Part shown: piece by piece, positions 1 through 12,750 of the stretch
Position numbering within the stretch: the stretch's first letter is position 1
How the letters are laid out: each line of letters opens with the position of its first letter
DNA from: Euphorbia lathyris
Lineage: Eukaryota; Streptophyta; Magnoliopsida; Malpighiales; Euphorbiaceae
Direction of reading: 5' to 3'
Length of the DNA: 64,000 bases
NCBI RefSeq assembly: GCF_963576675.1
Contig: NC_088910.1
Span: 105,862,807-105,926,806, forward strand
Translations under genes and position numbers: made by a program
Notes under the pieces: model-generated
The model's database searches: none
What the model was told of the DNA's origin: nothing
The model's input: only the letters and a program-made list of their open reading frames with translations

Positions 1-393
1 GAGTATTGTAAGGGAATTAATGAGGAAAACGTTGACGGTCTCAAAATAAATAATTCGAAGAGTTAGTGATATTCTAAGGAACTTTAATTCTTGAAAATTT
101 TCGTTTTGAGGTCATTTAGGTGTTGTTTGGTTATGAGAGAAAGTAAATTTTTAGAGAGAGAAAACTCCAAAAAATGTGATTTTAAAAAATAAAAAATATG
201 ATTTTATAGTAAATTTCGTTCTGAACAACTTTAATTGGTGGTTATACTGTTAAGAATTGAAGTTCAGTGACCATAATGTTAAAATGGTAAAATTCAGTGG
301 CCATGGGTGTAATTTAACCTCTTCCAAAGCCAAAAAAAAAAAACGGTCGTTTTCTTGTAAGTGGGTGGGTGGATGCTATAAAACTCATGCATA
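1..393. other. AT-rich intergenic DNA
   Basis: I see no gene, motif or terminal repeat that I can defend here. It is AT-rich with short A runs. Confidence 0.5.
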
Positions 394-396
394 TTA

Positions 397-947
397 GAGC
401 AACTTCAGTGGATATAACTAGGTTGTGTTTTTAGGATAAAAGATACATACAACCATTAAAGTGGTTGTCTCTGAAAATAGTTTGTAACCAATATTGGGAG
501 TGTACGACAAAAAGAAAAAGTAATAGCACATAAATTGTAATTAATCAAATGGTGAGGTACACGCTGCTTTGTAAAACGATCAATCTCGCGTGTAGAACCC
601 ATTATCGGTATTCCGCGCGCCAAGAAGAATAACTCATTTCAAATTTCTGCAAGTGGTAGGTTATAGTGGGTTTGAATTGATTATTTGTAATTTTTTATTC
701 AATTGTGCAGTGGATTGATGAAAACAGGGACATTCATATATTCAATTGTTGGGTGTGTAAATATTTGTGTATGGTATTTATAAGTATTGAATAAATTGTT
801 GGGTTGGGTAAATTATTAATTATATATTAATTGAGTAAAAAAAATAGTGTTTTATGACAAGTGGGGCCTACAAAAAATAAAAGTATATGTGGAGTGTGTT
901 TTTTGTATATGTGGCACCAAAAAATACAAACACCATTAAAGGTGCTC
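397..947. mobile_element. PIF/Harbinger-like MITE (551 bp)
   Basis: Terminal inverted repeats GAGCAACTTCAGTGG (left) and, read on the other strand, GAGCACCTTTAATGG (right). Both sides are flanked by TTA (394-396 and 948-950), the target duplication typical of PIF/Harbinger elements. There is no transposase frame, so it is non-autonomous. The ends resemble the widespread plant Tourist-like form that starts GAGCATCTCCAATGG. Confidence 0.75.
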
Positions 948-1001
948 TTAGAGGATGTAATTGAGGACAAAATTGGAGAGATGCATGTCAAATTAATTGA
1001 G

Positions 1002-1169
1002 GACAAAATTGGAAAGTGAGTGGAAGGGTGAGATGAAAATAAATTAAAAAAAGATTTGATAAAATTGGAAAGTAAGAGAAAAGGTGAGATGAGAATAAAT
1101 TAAAAAAAGATTGGACAAAATTGGAAAGTGAGTGGAAAGGTAAGATTGGAACAAATTAAAAAAAATGGA
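1002..1169. repeat. Tandem repeat, 56-bp unit, three copies
   Basis: Units start near 1002, 1058 and 1114. Each contains an AAAATTGGAAAGT core, a GGTGAGAT-like stretch and AAATTAAAAAAA. The copies differ by scattered substitutions. Confidence 0.75.
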
Positions 1170-3469
1170 ACTGATACTGTTCACAACATTAACTTTTATA
1201 AGTATATATAATATATAATTTTGAAATCTTAACTCCATGATTTTTATAGTTTTTGGATACAAATAATATTATATGTGACTCAAATTAGGTAAACCCCAAC
1301 TAAAATAATAATAAATAAATAATATATACGTCAATTGAAACTGACTAAAAGTTTATAAAAGTAACTTTAAAGTATATGCAAGTAACTAAAATTATATGAA
1401 TTGGCTAAATTTTGGTGAAACTATTCCGACATATTAGCTTCAATATTTCGTAAAATTATATTTAAGTGACTGAATATTAACTTAATATTAACTTCGAGGT
1501 TTCCATAATTTTCGGATATGCATAATATTTTCTATTAACTCAAAGGTTTCCATGATTTTTTGGTCCACATGATATATTATAAGTGGCTGATTTTAGTGAA
1601 ACCAAACAAAATCTAACAAAAAAAGAAACAATATATATCATGTAAAAGTGAATGAAAATATACAAATCACAAAAATTTGTATGAAACTATTTTGAAAAAA
1701 AAATATTAATTCTAATATTCTATGGAGATACATTTGTGTGTAAATTAAAGTTACTGAAACTTAATTGTAGATTTTAGTTTTATTTTCAAATACGCAAAAA
1801 ACAACATACAAAATCACAAATACAAGAAAAATGAAAAATTAAGACACATAAATCTCTCAAATTTTCAATTAACCCATCATGAACTTATTCACTAATTAAT
1901 TAGTTCCACTAAATATTAATTCTCTTCCTTTTCATAATGATTCCTCCATCTCAAATACCATTGCTTGCTTCCCGATTCAACATCACACACAATTCTATAA
2001 ATGTGTCTTTCATGTAATCAATGCAAAAGTATTGGTAACCTAGTGGAAATTACTAAAGATTACCTCATGAGCTGGAGACTGATTGGTTTAGAATAACATT
2101 AAGACTGCTATAGAAAAATATACTTCTACCCCACTCAAGGGTTTGAGCTATGGGTAATAGGTATGGAGCTATGAGTGATGTACACATGCCTACCCTATGA
2201 CTCAAGGAATACGTGAGAAGTATTTTTATGCGCATCGGGACTAAAAAAGATCAATCTTGAATCATGTCAAGTGTCGTGATGCAATAATGAAAACCACTTA
2301 CAAACTTTAAAGTTTAGTAATTAGTCTTCAGTGTTTTCCATGTACTAAACACATAATCTTTAACTAATTAAGTGATAAAAAATGATTAATTCATATCCTT
2401 AAAGCTTTCCTAAGTAACTGAATACTTAGTGTGATGACACATTTCCTTAAAGCTACTAAAGGTTGCCAAGATATGAACGAACTCAGTTAATTCATACTTT
2501 AATAGTTCCCCTCACATACTCAATGTGATGAATTCATATTTCCAGTATGTAATCCTGGGTAACTATGAAAAGTACAAGTTAACCTTTTCTTTGAATCAAC
2601 TACTTTAGCCAATGTTTATGTGCCCATTCCCCCTAACAGACTTGACACTGTGAGTGGACGGAAACTCGCCTTCCAAAATAATGCTTTTGATACTTTTGAG
2701 GGATGGTAAGCGAGATTATGAAATATATTTCTTACTTTTGGAGGAGGTAGTGAATGCAATGTGTAATTCGGTGCTAGACTCGTGAGGAAATGTATTATGT
2801 AGTTCGATACAAATGAACACTTTGAAACCCTTGGTTTTTAAAAAATAGGATTACCACTCAGTTCTAGCCAACCGAGAAAGTTCATTAAGCGGATCACAAG
2901 TAAACACTCCACCTTCTAGAGATTACGTTCATAGACAATCACTTACTTAACTAATTACTATTTGGTTTAAACTTTAATGAGTGTTGTTCTCCATAATATT
3001 ACTAAGTCAATTTACAATTTATAATTACTACATTCTAAGGTATCATGCATCATCCACAAAATGATAAATAAATTACAAAGTTCACAATTCTCAAAATAAG
3101 GGGGTCCAGATGCATTTGTAAAGATAAAAAAATGGAAATTTACATAAATCCTATATATAAGCATATTCTAGTATTTGAATATTCACGAAACTTGTAAGAC
3201 GAAAACAATTAGAGTCACGAGCCATATATTGGGCTTGATTTTTGATTGATTAGCGTGGAGATGGGTGTTGGACCCATAATGCATATGTTCTGGCAATGAG
3301 TGTTGGATTGCCTAACAAGTTATTTATGTGTCCCCAAGACAAGATAGAACATAGATAGAAGGGCCAAATGGTTAATAATGATAAAGAAAAATGACATTAT
3401 AATGTGTTTTTCAAAATAGGAGGACCTAACAGTATGTTAAGTAAAAATGAGACTAATAAATTATTTACC
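1170..3469. other. AT-rich intergenic DNA without a recognised gene
   Basis: About 2.3 kb with no coding frame worth calling. Around 1200-1600 a phrase like TTTCCATGATTTTTTGG recurs imperfectly. The stretch 2020-3060 is less AT-rich and could be an old non-coding retroelement relic, but I found no paired termini. Confidence 0.4.
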
Positions 3470-3478
3470 TATATTAAA

Positions 3479-4138
3479 AGTAAAAAACATAATAAGTCCA
3501 TTAACTTTATCTGTTTTAAGAATTGAGCATTTGATCAATTATTTTTCCATATTGAGCCATTGATTATCGATTATGTTATGGATTCAGTCTTTATTTAATT
3601 TTTTCGTCGAGTTTGGGCAGCACGCATTGTTAGGGCGATTTAGCTTATTATCATGGACAAATAAAAGTAAGAGTTTATTGACTAGGATACATATAGAGTA
3701 AAAAGTAAAAAGAAATTACAGAAATCAATTTCCAGTAGGTTCTTTCAAGCTCCATCGTCTCCTTTCCCATTTCGCTATTTTTAGAATTAGAGTCGCCAAA
3801 TCGATATTCTCCCTTAATACCAAAATCCATTTCTAGCAGATTCTTCCAAACTTGATTTCCAACTTGAAAAAACCTAGTGGAAATCGATTTCTGTAATTTT
3901 TTTTACTTTTTACTTTCTCCCCCTAGTCAAGAAAGTTGTTTTTTTATTTGTCCACATGGAAGTAAAAATTTCCATAACAATAGGTTGAATCCCTCAAAGG
4001 CTCGTGTTGCCCAAACTCGATGGAAAAGTTAAATAAGGATCGAATCAATGATCAATAGCCCAATGTGGAAAAATAATTGACCACAGACTTAGTCCTTAAA
4101 ACAACTAAAGTTCAAAGGCTTAATTATGTTTTTTTGCT
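3479..4138. mobile_element. Mutator-like foldback MITE (660 bp)
   Basis: The arms, about 280 bases each, are inverted copies of one another. The left starts AGTAAAAAACATAATAAG and the right, reverse complemented, starts AGCAAAAAAACATAATTAAG. The element is flanked by a perfect 9-bp duplication TATATTAAA (3470-3478 and 4139-4147), which fits Mutator-like insertion. The centre (about 3770-3850) is not inverted and codes for nothing. Confidence 0.8.
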
Positions 4139-4171
4139 TATATTAAAATAATTGATCAGAGACTTAGTCCT

Positions 4172-5497
4172 TGCTCAACACCGCTTCTCAGTACCAATTG
4201 CTTGTCTATTATGCCCCAACGATGTTGAATATAAGTGGCACCTCTTCTCTGGTTGTGAGTATGCAAAGCAGTGCTGACAGACTGTAGGCATGGAGCCACC
4301 CGGGGAAGATTGGGACCATATTGAGGAATGGCTTCATCACTTCTGTGCAAACTCGGATTCTGTAGTATTTTCAAGAGGTGCGGCTGTTCTTTAGGCTGTG
4401 TGGCAGGCACAGAATAACTTGTTGTGGAATCAACACAAAAACGACCTGAGGGAAGCTATTAATTCGGCTCTGCACTTTGTTAATGAATGGCAGACGACCC
4501 AGTTGAAAAGAAAGGAAGAAGCAGGGCGGGGACATCTAACTTTGATTGATTTTCCTCTTATTAATGCATGTACTACTATGGGAGACGAAGCTGATGCGAG
4601 GGACAACAATACATGCTCGGCTGATACAAGCTGCTACAGATTACAGGAATTAAACACATTACAGTGACCTGCTGTTTTCACCAGAGGAAGCAACGCTATT
4701 GGCAATGACAGTAGGCAGCTACGCCTAATGCAAAGGGAATATGGAGTTCGATTTCAGAGACATGCAACACGGATCATCGACAATAATGATCATACAAAAC
4801 AACTTCATGTCAGTATTCCACCTGATACTGCTTCATGTTACGCGATGAACTGTAATTCGGGGCAACATGAATACCCTACTGTTGTGATAGAGCTGTGAGG
4901 TGACACTTCTCCTAGTTCTTTATCAGAAAATATCAGAGAGATGAGTGTCGTTCGTAGCCGTGGTGGTACAGGATGGAGGAAACCGTCGAGTGGGTGCATC
5001 AAATGCAATGTTGATGCAGCGGTGTGGGTTGATACACGTAGCTTCGGAGTGGGGGCCGTCATCCGTAATGCGGAAGGAATTTTCCAAATTGGCCTTACCT
5101 TCTACAGGGAAGGTATCTTATCGGCTAAGCTGGCCGAAGCTATTGCACTGAAAGAATGCTTAACATGGGCTCTAACCCTTAACTATACAACTATGATCTT
5201 CGAGTCCGATGCTAAGGGTGTAGTCGACTCAATTCACTCAACCAAGACGGATCTAACAGAATTTGGGAATGTGATTACTGATGCAAGAACTATCCTAAAT
5301 AGTAACACTGGGTTTTCAGTCATTTTTATTTCAAGATTAGCGAACGATGAAGCTCATGTATTGGCAAGGAATGCTCGTTCCTACGCTAATTTTTTCATTC
5401 ATTATTCTTTTCTTCTAATTATTCGAGATAGCCTATTCCAGGACGCCTCGACTAGCCTTTAATAAAATCATGCGGTTTATCTTTCAAAAAAAAAAGA
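4172..5497 (+). pseudogene. LINE 3' fragment: RT zinc-binding and RNase H domains
   Basis: This is the 3' end of a non-LTR retrotransposon, 5' truncated. One frame runs through it but is broken by stops. From about 4185 it encodes the reverse-transcriptase C-terminal zinc-binding motif (CLLCPNDVEYKWHLFSGC), then a linker, then an RNase H domain (about 4990-5400) with NVDAAV, AEAIALKEC, ESDAKGVVD and RLANDEAHVLA, matching the D-E-D-D pattern. In-frame stops lie in the zinc region (a TGA just after AKQC, a TAG just before 4398), at 4665-4667 and before 4941. The end is AATAAA-like sequence followed by an A tract at 5487-5496, a normal LINE tail. All breaks are nonsense changes rather than shifts, so decay looks fairly recent. 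The longest open part is 4941-5462. Confidence 0.85.
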
Positions 5498-6049
5498 AGT
5501 AGAGGATGGTTGACTTTTTTAACAAATACATGAGATTAGGGATGTATTAAAACCTAAAATTTAATTGATGTTATGCAAGTTATACATTTACCATATCAAT
5601 AATAAAAACACTACAATTTTAAATAATTATGTAATAAATAAACAGTAAAGATTAAAAGGGTTAAACCACAAGTTGGGATAGTTTGGGTAAATAATTACAA
5701 AATACGGTTGGGTTAGGATTTATTTCTCAAGGAATGGGTGTTTTTGACTTTCTGGTTAAAAACAACACCATTATGATGCCATGTGCGCCGTAATGGAGAA
5801 GCAACTCAACACAAAGCAGAGTTGCAACCATTACATCGCATAAGGCACCGTAATGATGTAAAGGAAAGGAATTAGATTTTATATATATGTTGTCCATAAT
5901 ATATTTCTACAACCTATACATATACATATATTTTATATATAAATTTTATATTATCAAATAAAACATTTAATTAAAAAATTTAGATATAATATATTAAGGA
6001 TATGACACCTCCCTAATGATTCTGTCGTCCGACGCTCCTCCTCGGCTAG
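5498..6049. other. AT-rich intergenic DNA
   Basis: No gene seen. The stretch 5770-5865 has repeated CCATTA and CCGTAATG words in both orientations and may be a decayed small foldback element; its ends are not clear. Confidence 0.35.
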
Positions 6050-6054
6050 AAGCA

Positions 6055-6240
6055 GTCCCTGGGAATACTCCGACGGTCAAGTTAGAGAATGCAAGAGATA
6101 GATAAAATATAATGGAAAGGAATGTGAGAGAGAGAGAGAGAGAGAATGTGTGTCCATCGGAATAATCCGATGGTCAAGCTAGAGAATGCAAGAAATAGAT
6201 AAAGTATAATAGAGAGAGAGAGAATGTGTGATCCCATGCC
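6055..6240. repeat. Imperfect tandem duplication with GA microsatellite
   Basis: Two units of about 80-90 bases, each running from a CCGAYGGTCAAG phrase through AGAGAATGCAAGA and ATAGATAAA to a (GA)n run and GAATGTGTG. It sits in a dispersed-repeat-like context that continues to about 6400, but I cannot place it in a family. Confidence 0.6.
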
Positions 6241-7299
6241 AATAGTGTTGGCTAAGGCTTGCCTTTATATAGGACTTTGTGTGGGTTATACATGCATATG
6301 GGCCCGTTTTAGGTAATGGGACTACCTTGTTGTTGTAATGAATTATGTTGGGCTTGACCCATATACCTCATCAATTAGTCCCTCCCCCCTTATTCGGCAA
6401 ACTTATGGGATCCTAAACCATTTTATGTGAAGATGTGTTGGGGGGTGCTCGGCTATTGGAGCTCTACTTGTGTCATCGAGATCATGGATTTTGATGGAAG
6501 CTTTGGTGTCAATTGTCTGAAAAAATTCCAGACGATTCTTCAGTTGGTTCTAGTTGTCTAGATTTTGAAGTGGTACCTTTTGATCATTGCACTCACCATT
6601 AATTGTATTGGGTTTTAACAGTGTTTTATGAACATGTGTCGTAGTTTGTAGAAAATATCTCTTTATTTATTGGTGACCTTTGGTATGGGCATATGATGGC
6701 TATAAATAACATCACAAGTTATATCGTAAATTATTTTATCGTCCCTCTTTCAAAAATTGATCCTTCTCAACTCAGAAAGACTTTCTTGTGCTATTTGTCT
6801 GGGCTACATGCTGGTCATTAGTGGTTGGTGGACACACTGAAGTTCATTAGGGTTCCAATTGGGTGCATTCGCGAACTGAGAGGCCAGTTCCCTTCCGTTT
6901 CTGGTTTTTTGAGGTTTACCTTTACATTTTGTTTCATTTTCTTGAGGCCTTCTTTTGGAGTAGATTAAGTTAGTGTAGGGCTACCCCTAGGCATAAGCCA
7001 GAAGTGCGGCCGTCTAAGGTCCATGACCAAAAAGGGCCCTCTTTTTACTATATATAAATAGTACTTTGTTTTATTATAAATGTAGTTATAATACCTATTT
7101 AGGTCTAAAAGGTGATCAAATAATATGATATTTTTGGCCTAAAATGGACTCAAATTTCTATTTTAAACTTTTAAGTATAATTTTTTTTATTAAGAGCCTT
7201 TTATTTGAGATTCACATATGAGGAAAAGTGTAAGGTATTTTATTAAAAGATATAAACATAATCAAAATATGTGTTTCCGCAACACCATTTATTTAAAGC
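6241..7299. other. Intergenic DNA without a recognised gene
   Basis: No convincing coding frame. The stretch 6975-7050 (CCTAGGCATAAGCC, GGGCCCTC) looks like the end of a hAT-type non-autonomous element, but I could not find a partner terminus. Confidence 0.3.
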
Positions 7300-7733
7300 A
7301 AATAATAAAAATCATAAACCTATGAATGATACTTCTTTATGTTTCTTCCTTTAAATTATCTCCCTCTTGGGTGCTCACATCTTATTCAGACCACTCAACG
7401 AATTCTTCTTATAAATCCTCATCTTTATCCCCCATTGCCCTATATTTTAAAAAAGTCATGTGTGTTTCTTGCGCGATTTTCTGATTATCTAGACCCACTA
7501 CTATTCCTTCTTGAATAAGGATCTATAGGGCCAAGTATCTTGTGGAAATGATGGCCTCAAATTTTGACAAGAAAGGCCTATATAGGATAACATTGTAGGC
7601 TAGCAGCCTATATATGATGGCGAATTTGCAATCCTCCTTCCACTTCTTTTCTTTTTCTCCCATCTTGAATTTCATCATTATCTTCCCAATGGGACATGGA
7701 ACCCACAAACTCCCACAATTAGTTCGTGGACCA
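7300..7733 (-). pseudogene. Ty3/gypsy protease-region relic, downstream half
   Basis: Read on the minus strand, the translation contains PIGKIMMKFKMGEKEKKW, then a segment ending LAYNVILYRPFLSKFEAI and STRYLAL. Plant Ty3/gypsy polyproteins have this order in the aspartic-protease region (PIGxI, then YNVILGRPxL, then STxxLxxKFP). It continues into an acidic linker with DKDEDL. It is the downstream part of the relic at 8558-9130, separated from it by the hAT element at 7734-8557. The reading frame shifts in places and has stops. Confidence 0.65.
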
Positions 7734-8557
7734 TATGGGTGGCAACGGGGCGGGGCGAGGGCGGTTTTGCATCCCCCATTCTGTCCCAATATTTTCGGGA
7801 ACGGTTTCGGAGAATCCCCAAAAAAATATTCGGGGATTTTTTGGCACCCACACCCGCCTGCACGGTTCTCCATGGGTTTCAGAAAATCCCCAGTCCCCAA
7901 ATAAAATTTAAAAATTTTCCAAATTTAAAATTTACCACGTGTTACTGGTATAAAATATCAGTTTAGAACAACAATAAAACGAAATTATAAAATTTAACTT
8001 TAGAGCAGCAATACAATAAAATTAAAGTACTAATATAATAAAAAAAAACTTAGCATTCAGTATCAGTACTGATATAATAAAAAAACTCAATATTCAGTAC
8101 TGATATATCTAAATACATGTGATATACCAAGAGTAACAATAATCCAAAATTAAAGTACGGATATAATAAAAAACTCAACACTCAGTGCTGATATATTTAA
8201 ATACATGTGATATACCAAGAGCAACAATAAAACTAAATTAAATTGTTGTATGTAGATAATAGTATTAGTTAACTTATCACAATACTGATTAGTTTTTAAT
8301 CACATTTAAATACTAATTATCTTAGATATATATATAATATTTTATTTTATTGTGCAAGGATTTTACGGTCGGTTTTTCGGAGGCGGTTTGCGAATCCCCG
8401 CAGTTTGGGGATAGTAATACCCACCCCCACCCAATTTTAATGTTCGGGCCTAAAATTTCCCCCGCCCCTAGCCCCGCACAATTTTCGGTTTTTCTCCGAC
8501 CCTGTCAGTTCGGATCCCTACGGTTTTCGTTTTTTTCCCGCCCCATTGCCACCCCTA
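7734..8557. mobile_element. hAT-type non-autonomous element (824 bp), GC-rich ends
   Basis: The left end is TATGGGTGGCAACGGGGCGG; the right end, reverse complemented, is TAGGGGTGGCAATGGGGCGG. The flanking 8-mers GTGGACCA (7726-7733) and GTGGATCG (8558-8565) match at 6 of 8 positions, consistent with an aged hAT duplication. The arms are rich in CGGGGATT-type words and the middle is AT-rich and non-coding. It interrupts a gypsy relic on the minus strand. Confidence 0.8.
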
Positions 8558-9130
8558 GTGGATCGTATATTTTTTTATCACTAATCTACAACCATTTGAA
8601 TGCTTTATTAGTAATGATGTCAATGGAACTTTTGGTGTCAATCTATATCATCGACGTGCAAGATGAATTTGGGATTGACAAATGAAAAGGAGTGTTTTAG
8701 TAGATCACACTTGAGGTATTAGAGACCCAATTTCTAGAATATCGAGCTTTAAAAATTGAAAATTCGAAGCCTAGCCCTCCAACAATGACATGGATTACCC
8801 CTTTAGACTTATTGTTCACCAACTCTTCCATGTTCCTGATGTCTTCACCATCCTTCTTGACGAACTTGCCAAACTCCCCTTTCTCAATCAACCTCACAAA
8901 TTCCTTACCCAGCTCAAAGCATATGTCCATGTTATGCCCGTTTACTCGATGGAATCTAGCAATAAACATTCAAGTCTTTGTCCTATCTTTCCCTTTCTTC
9001 TTGTCCAAATATGGTATTTCCTTTTGGTCAATGCTCTTTTCGATCTATATAAGCATGTTATCTGTCACAAAATTGAGGGATACGAAGCTTGTGTGGGGGC
9101 TCATTCTCTTTCTTGGCTCCTTTAGATTTT
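8558..9130 (-). pseudogene. Ty3/gypsy gag relic, zinc-knuckle region
   Basis: The minus-strand frame at 8969-8697 reads ARFHRVNGHNMDICFELGKE, FGKFVKK and GVIHVIVGG. Plant Ty3/gypsy Gag (Tat-like group) has CRFHRDHGHDTEDC, LIRRGYLRKFV and INVIVGG in the same order. The first cysteine of the knuckle is missing. Upstream, up to about 9125, a shifted frame still shows the preceding part of Gag (MLI, DKKKGKDRTKT). The relic therefore runs gag to protease on the minus strand from about 9130 to 7300, broken by the hAT insertion. Confidence 0.7.
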
Positions 9131-9414
9131 TTGTGTCCGACCCGCTAGCGTATCAATCACAACCTCTAGATTGTTAGATTCAGTGTTTATTCCATTTACT
9201 TCATCCAACTCAATAAATTGATTTTCTCTCTTCATTAATTAGTTAAAGTCCTTATGATTTCTTTTTATGCTTTCCTTAAAGAATTTGGATATGATATTAG
9301 AGATCATAACTTCTATTGTTATCTTATTTGTTATGCGTTTTTAGAGACTAATGCACCTTTTTTTATGTGTTACATACGCAATGTCACATCAGATTGAGAG
9401 ATTAATTTAATATA
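9131..9414. other. Intergenic, nothing recognised
   Basis: AT-rich DNA between the gypsy relic and the next MITE. I see no feature. Confidence 0.4.
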
Positions 9415-9422
9415 GTTTAAAC

Positions 9423-10237
9423 CAATGTCTTAAAAATCGGATGAACCAACCACTTCAATCAGTTCGACCGTGAACCGGTAAGATATCCGGTCCGGTTATA
9501 CATATTTAGAGTCAAAAGATATTGAACCATGAAGAATCAGGGTCAACCGATGAACTAGTAAGAAACCGAACTGGTCTGACCCTAGTTATTTGCAAAAAAA
9601 AAAGGAAAAAAGAAAATCACAGCCCCTTGAGAATCGGTTGCTGTTAAGAGCTTCTTCATTATCATCGGCCACCGCACCATGAATATCCTATGCGCTATAG
9701 TCTCCCTCTTTTTGTCTTTATACTTTTCTTTTCAATTAATTTTTAGGATTCACCATCTATATGAGAATAAGGAAAGTAAATTTTTTTTTTTTGAAGAAGA
9801 GACTTTCATTTAATGGATTGAAAAGACCTTTATAACTTTCAAGAATGAATACTTTGAAACTAAAAAATATTTTAAAAAGAACAATGGTCTAATTGAGTAA
9901 TGGACTATCTAATTCGTTTTTCCATTTTGCGGCGAAATGTTTTATGTTATAGTAATGGATGTTAATTGAAATTTTAGTAATGGTATTGTATATATAAAGT
10001 TTGGTTTGATGTATATATAAGTTTATTTTTATACATATAAATTTATTTTACATATCTGGTTATTAATTTTGATATTGGTTTTAGTAATATTATATATTTA
10101 GGATATCAAATTTTATATTAATTAATTTATATATTATAATATAATCTGATTCGACCCATCCGAATCAACCAGTTGTGTCTGTTAATTTTTTAATTCAGTT
10201 GTCAATCCTATTCGACGATCCGGTTTTTAAAACACTG
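9423..10237. mobile_element. hAT-type MITE (815 bp)
   Basis: Terminal inverted repeats CAATGTCTTAAAAATCGGAT and (reverse complement of the right end) CAGTGTTTTAAAAACCGGAT. The flanking 8-mers GTTTAAAC (9415-9422) and CTTTAAAC (10238-10245) match at 7 of 8. The subterminal parts are rich in CCGGTTC/GAACCGG words; the middle is AT-rich and non-coding. Confidence 0.85.
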
Positions 10238-10245
10238 CTTTAAAC

Positions 10246-12745
10246 AAGTCGGGGGAGAGTAGAATCTAGCAAATTTTTAATGGAATACGACCAATCTGAA
10301 ATTGAAATTACGTTAGGAATCTCAATGGGATAGAGTGTTGGGGTTTAGTGTCCTATAGTCAATTGTTCTAGGATATAAACCAGCTGTAAATGAATTGTTC
10401 TTTATATCATTTGTTTTAATAAGATATGGTTTTCAAACTATATAAAGGCAATTACTTTTAAGAACTAAATAAGTCTAAATAAAAGGAAATCTCTAAGTTT
10501 ATTTAAAGTGATTATAAAGTGTTCATACCAGAATGAAGTGAGACAAAACATTATAATCTATATATCTATTAAAAGCAGGATATTAAAACTGCTGATTTGG
10601 CTAAATATTAGAGGTTTTGCTGATGTATCTTTTTTTTTTAGGATATTACTTAAATTTATTTATTTATCAAGAGTTAAATCAATTACTATTAAAAAAAATA
10701 AAATAACCGTAGTGTCATTCCACGAGACCACGTTCTCCTCCTCTCTGCCTATCTTTCCCTTCTCTCACGTTTACGTTCTTCCTCCTAACAACTGTGTTTC
10801 GGCTTGCCTTCTTCCTCCAGATATGGCACAATTTCTTTGGAGAGCTTCTTTTCTCTCTCTATCTATTGCTCATCTAATTGTTCATGTTGTTATTTGTATC
10901 AGTGATAGAAACCCTTTCTTTTTCTTAGTTCGTCGCAGAGGGTGTTCCGTTTCAGGACGAATGACATTATGCAATCCATTCTAAAACTCACTTGCAGGTA
11001 ATTGATTTTAAATGTTCGATTTTGAAACTCAAATCTCTTATAAAACTTACTTGAATTTGTGCAAAATCGCTGAATTTGATTGGAATTCTTCAGGTACATC
11101 GTATCTCCATTCCGTTTGTCTTCCGAGAGAATGCTCATCATTTTTCTCTCTGGTATGTTTTTTAGTTTTCTCTTCTAATTCATAGTACATTAGTTATTTT
11201 CCCTACCTTAAATTGATGGCTTCATTTCTTTTGCATATTTATTTTGGCTTCAAATCTTAATTATGCTTTGTAGTTGTTGTTTTCTTATTATGATTTTAGA
11301 TAGGTTTGGGAATTGATTCCATGTAGATAATGATAATTTATATGTAGACAATGAGAAAGAATTAACTCAGTGCAAACAGCTTCGAGTGAATTTTCATTTG
11401 AATTAACTTTTTATAGTTGTTTAATAATTTAAGAACCATATTCATATTCCACTAGAAACATGATTATTATGATCCATAGGAAATTGAGAAATTTTTATTT
11501 ACATAATTTTGTGTTAAACATTAAACCACATAATGTGCAGTGCTGTTTAGTATGCTATTCATTTGATAATTGATATCAAATAGTAATTTAAATTTCTTTT
11601 CACGCCCTTTAAAGTGTATTGACCACAGAGGAAAAGCATCTTCCTTATGATATGAAATTGGTAGATTTGACTAACAAGCCTGAATGGTGATTATTTGAAC
11701 TGGAGCTATCTCATTGAGTTCATTCTCTTCCCTTTTCTAATTGTTATTGAATTTTGTTATAGACCCTAACTAGAAAGAAAATAGACACTGGAAGAAAAGG
11801 TGAAGCGACAGTCAATTCCAATGGAGTAAGTGAGAGTGATTATGATTATTTATTGTCTATGCCCTTTGGAACTTGACAAGTTAAGGAAGATGAGTCCATT
11901 TGGAGGTTGAACTTCATGTATGGACCATGTAATTTAATTATTTTGTTTCACTTTCTGTTTAATTGCCATTTAACAATGTCAAAATTTGTATTCCTTTAAT
12001 TACAATTGTTAATCTAATCTATTAAAGTTTCAAATTTTTTGAAATCTTTTACGCTGGTCAATTTGATTTAGAAGCTTAATTTAAATGTTCCTTAGTTGCA
12101 GGGAAAAACGGGCTTTATTGAGATAAAGATGCATCTCACTTCATTGTTAAAAGAAGACCGGTTCTACACCAACTACTTGAATCAGTTACACCTAGCAGCA
12201 AATATAGATTTGACTCATATTGTTATTGTTCACATTTAAAGCAGGTACTATCATGAAGAAACACTAATTTAACTTTAGTTCTCATGCTGGGTTTTTTTAA
12301 TAAAAGTTTAGTACATGAAGTATTATTGAGTTAACATCACTGGTGCAAGTATACTCATAACTTTATATTTTAAGATAAAGAAAAGCTTCTACTAATAGGG
12401 ATTTCATTCCATAATACATGGGAATGGATTGATGACCAATAAAAAGCTCGAGATAAAACAAGTCCTTTATTTTTTATTTGCTCTTTTGTTTTACTTGAAA
12501 ATGAAAATTAGTTGTGTGTTTTGGTTTTTCCTTCATTTTTTTTATTATCTGAGATCCTTTAACCCGAATCAATCTTTATTATTGCCTTTTCATAAGGAAG
12601 TGGTAAAGGTTCTCAAGTAGAGTGGGCTAGGGTCAGAAAATTTCATAGTTTGGTTACAGCGGCTCTATGTTTTTGGGTGAATTAGTTGTTTCTTTGAGAA
12701 ACCCGTAAAAAGTTATCCACTAGCAAATATGTTTCAGGAAATAAT
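10246..12745 (+). other. Possible spliced transcript or decayed gene, unidentified
   Basis: A pyrimidine-rich leader-like stretch (10,720-10,900) is followed by splice-like joins: CTTGCAG/GTAATT at about 10,999; TTCTTCAG before about 11,094 and CTCTG/GTATGT after about 11,153; TTGTTATAG before 11,763 and GGA/GTAAGT after 11,825; TTGCAG before 12,102. The segments 11,763-11,825 and from 12,102 are open in one compatible phase (TRKKIDTGRKGEATVNSNG; then GKTGFIEIKMHLTSLL), but I do not recognise them and the upstream segments do not join in frame. It may be a non-coding RNA, a decayed gene, or chance. Sirevirus A is inserted just downstream. Confidence 0.25.
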
Positions 12746-12750
12746 GAAAC

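Noticed and set aside
4941..5462. A stand-alone host RNase H gene
   Set aside because: Same frame continues upstream into the LINE zinc-binding motif through stops, and a poly(A) tail follows; it is a LINE 3' end.
10823..10984. A 53-residue hydrophobic small protein
   Set aside because: Short, no homology I recognise, and runs into a splice-donor-like site; could be chance in a T-rich leader.
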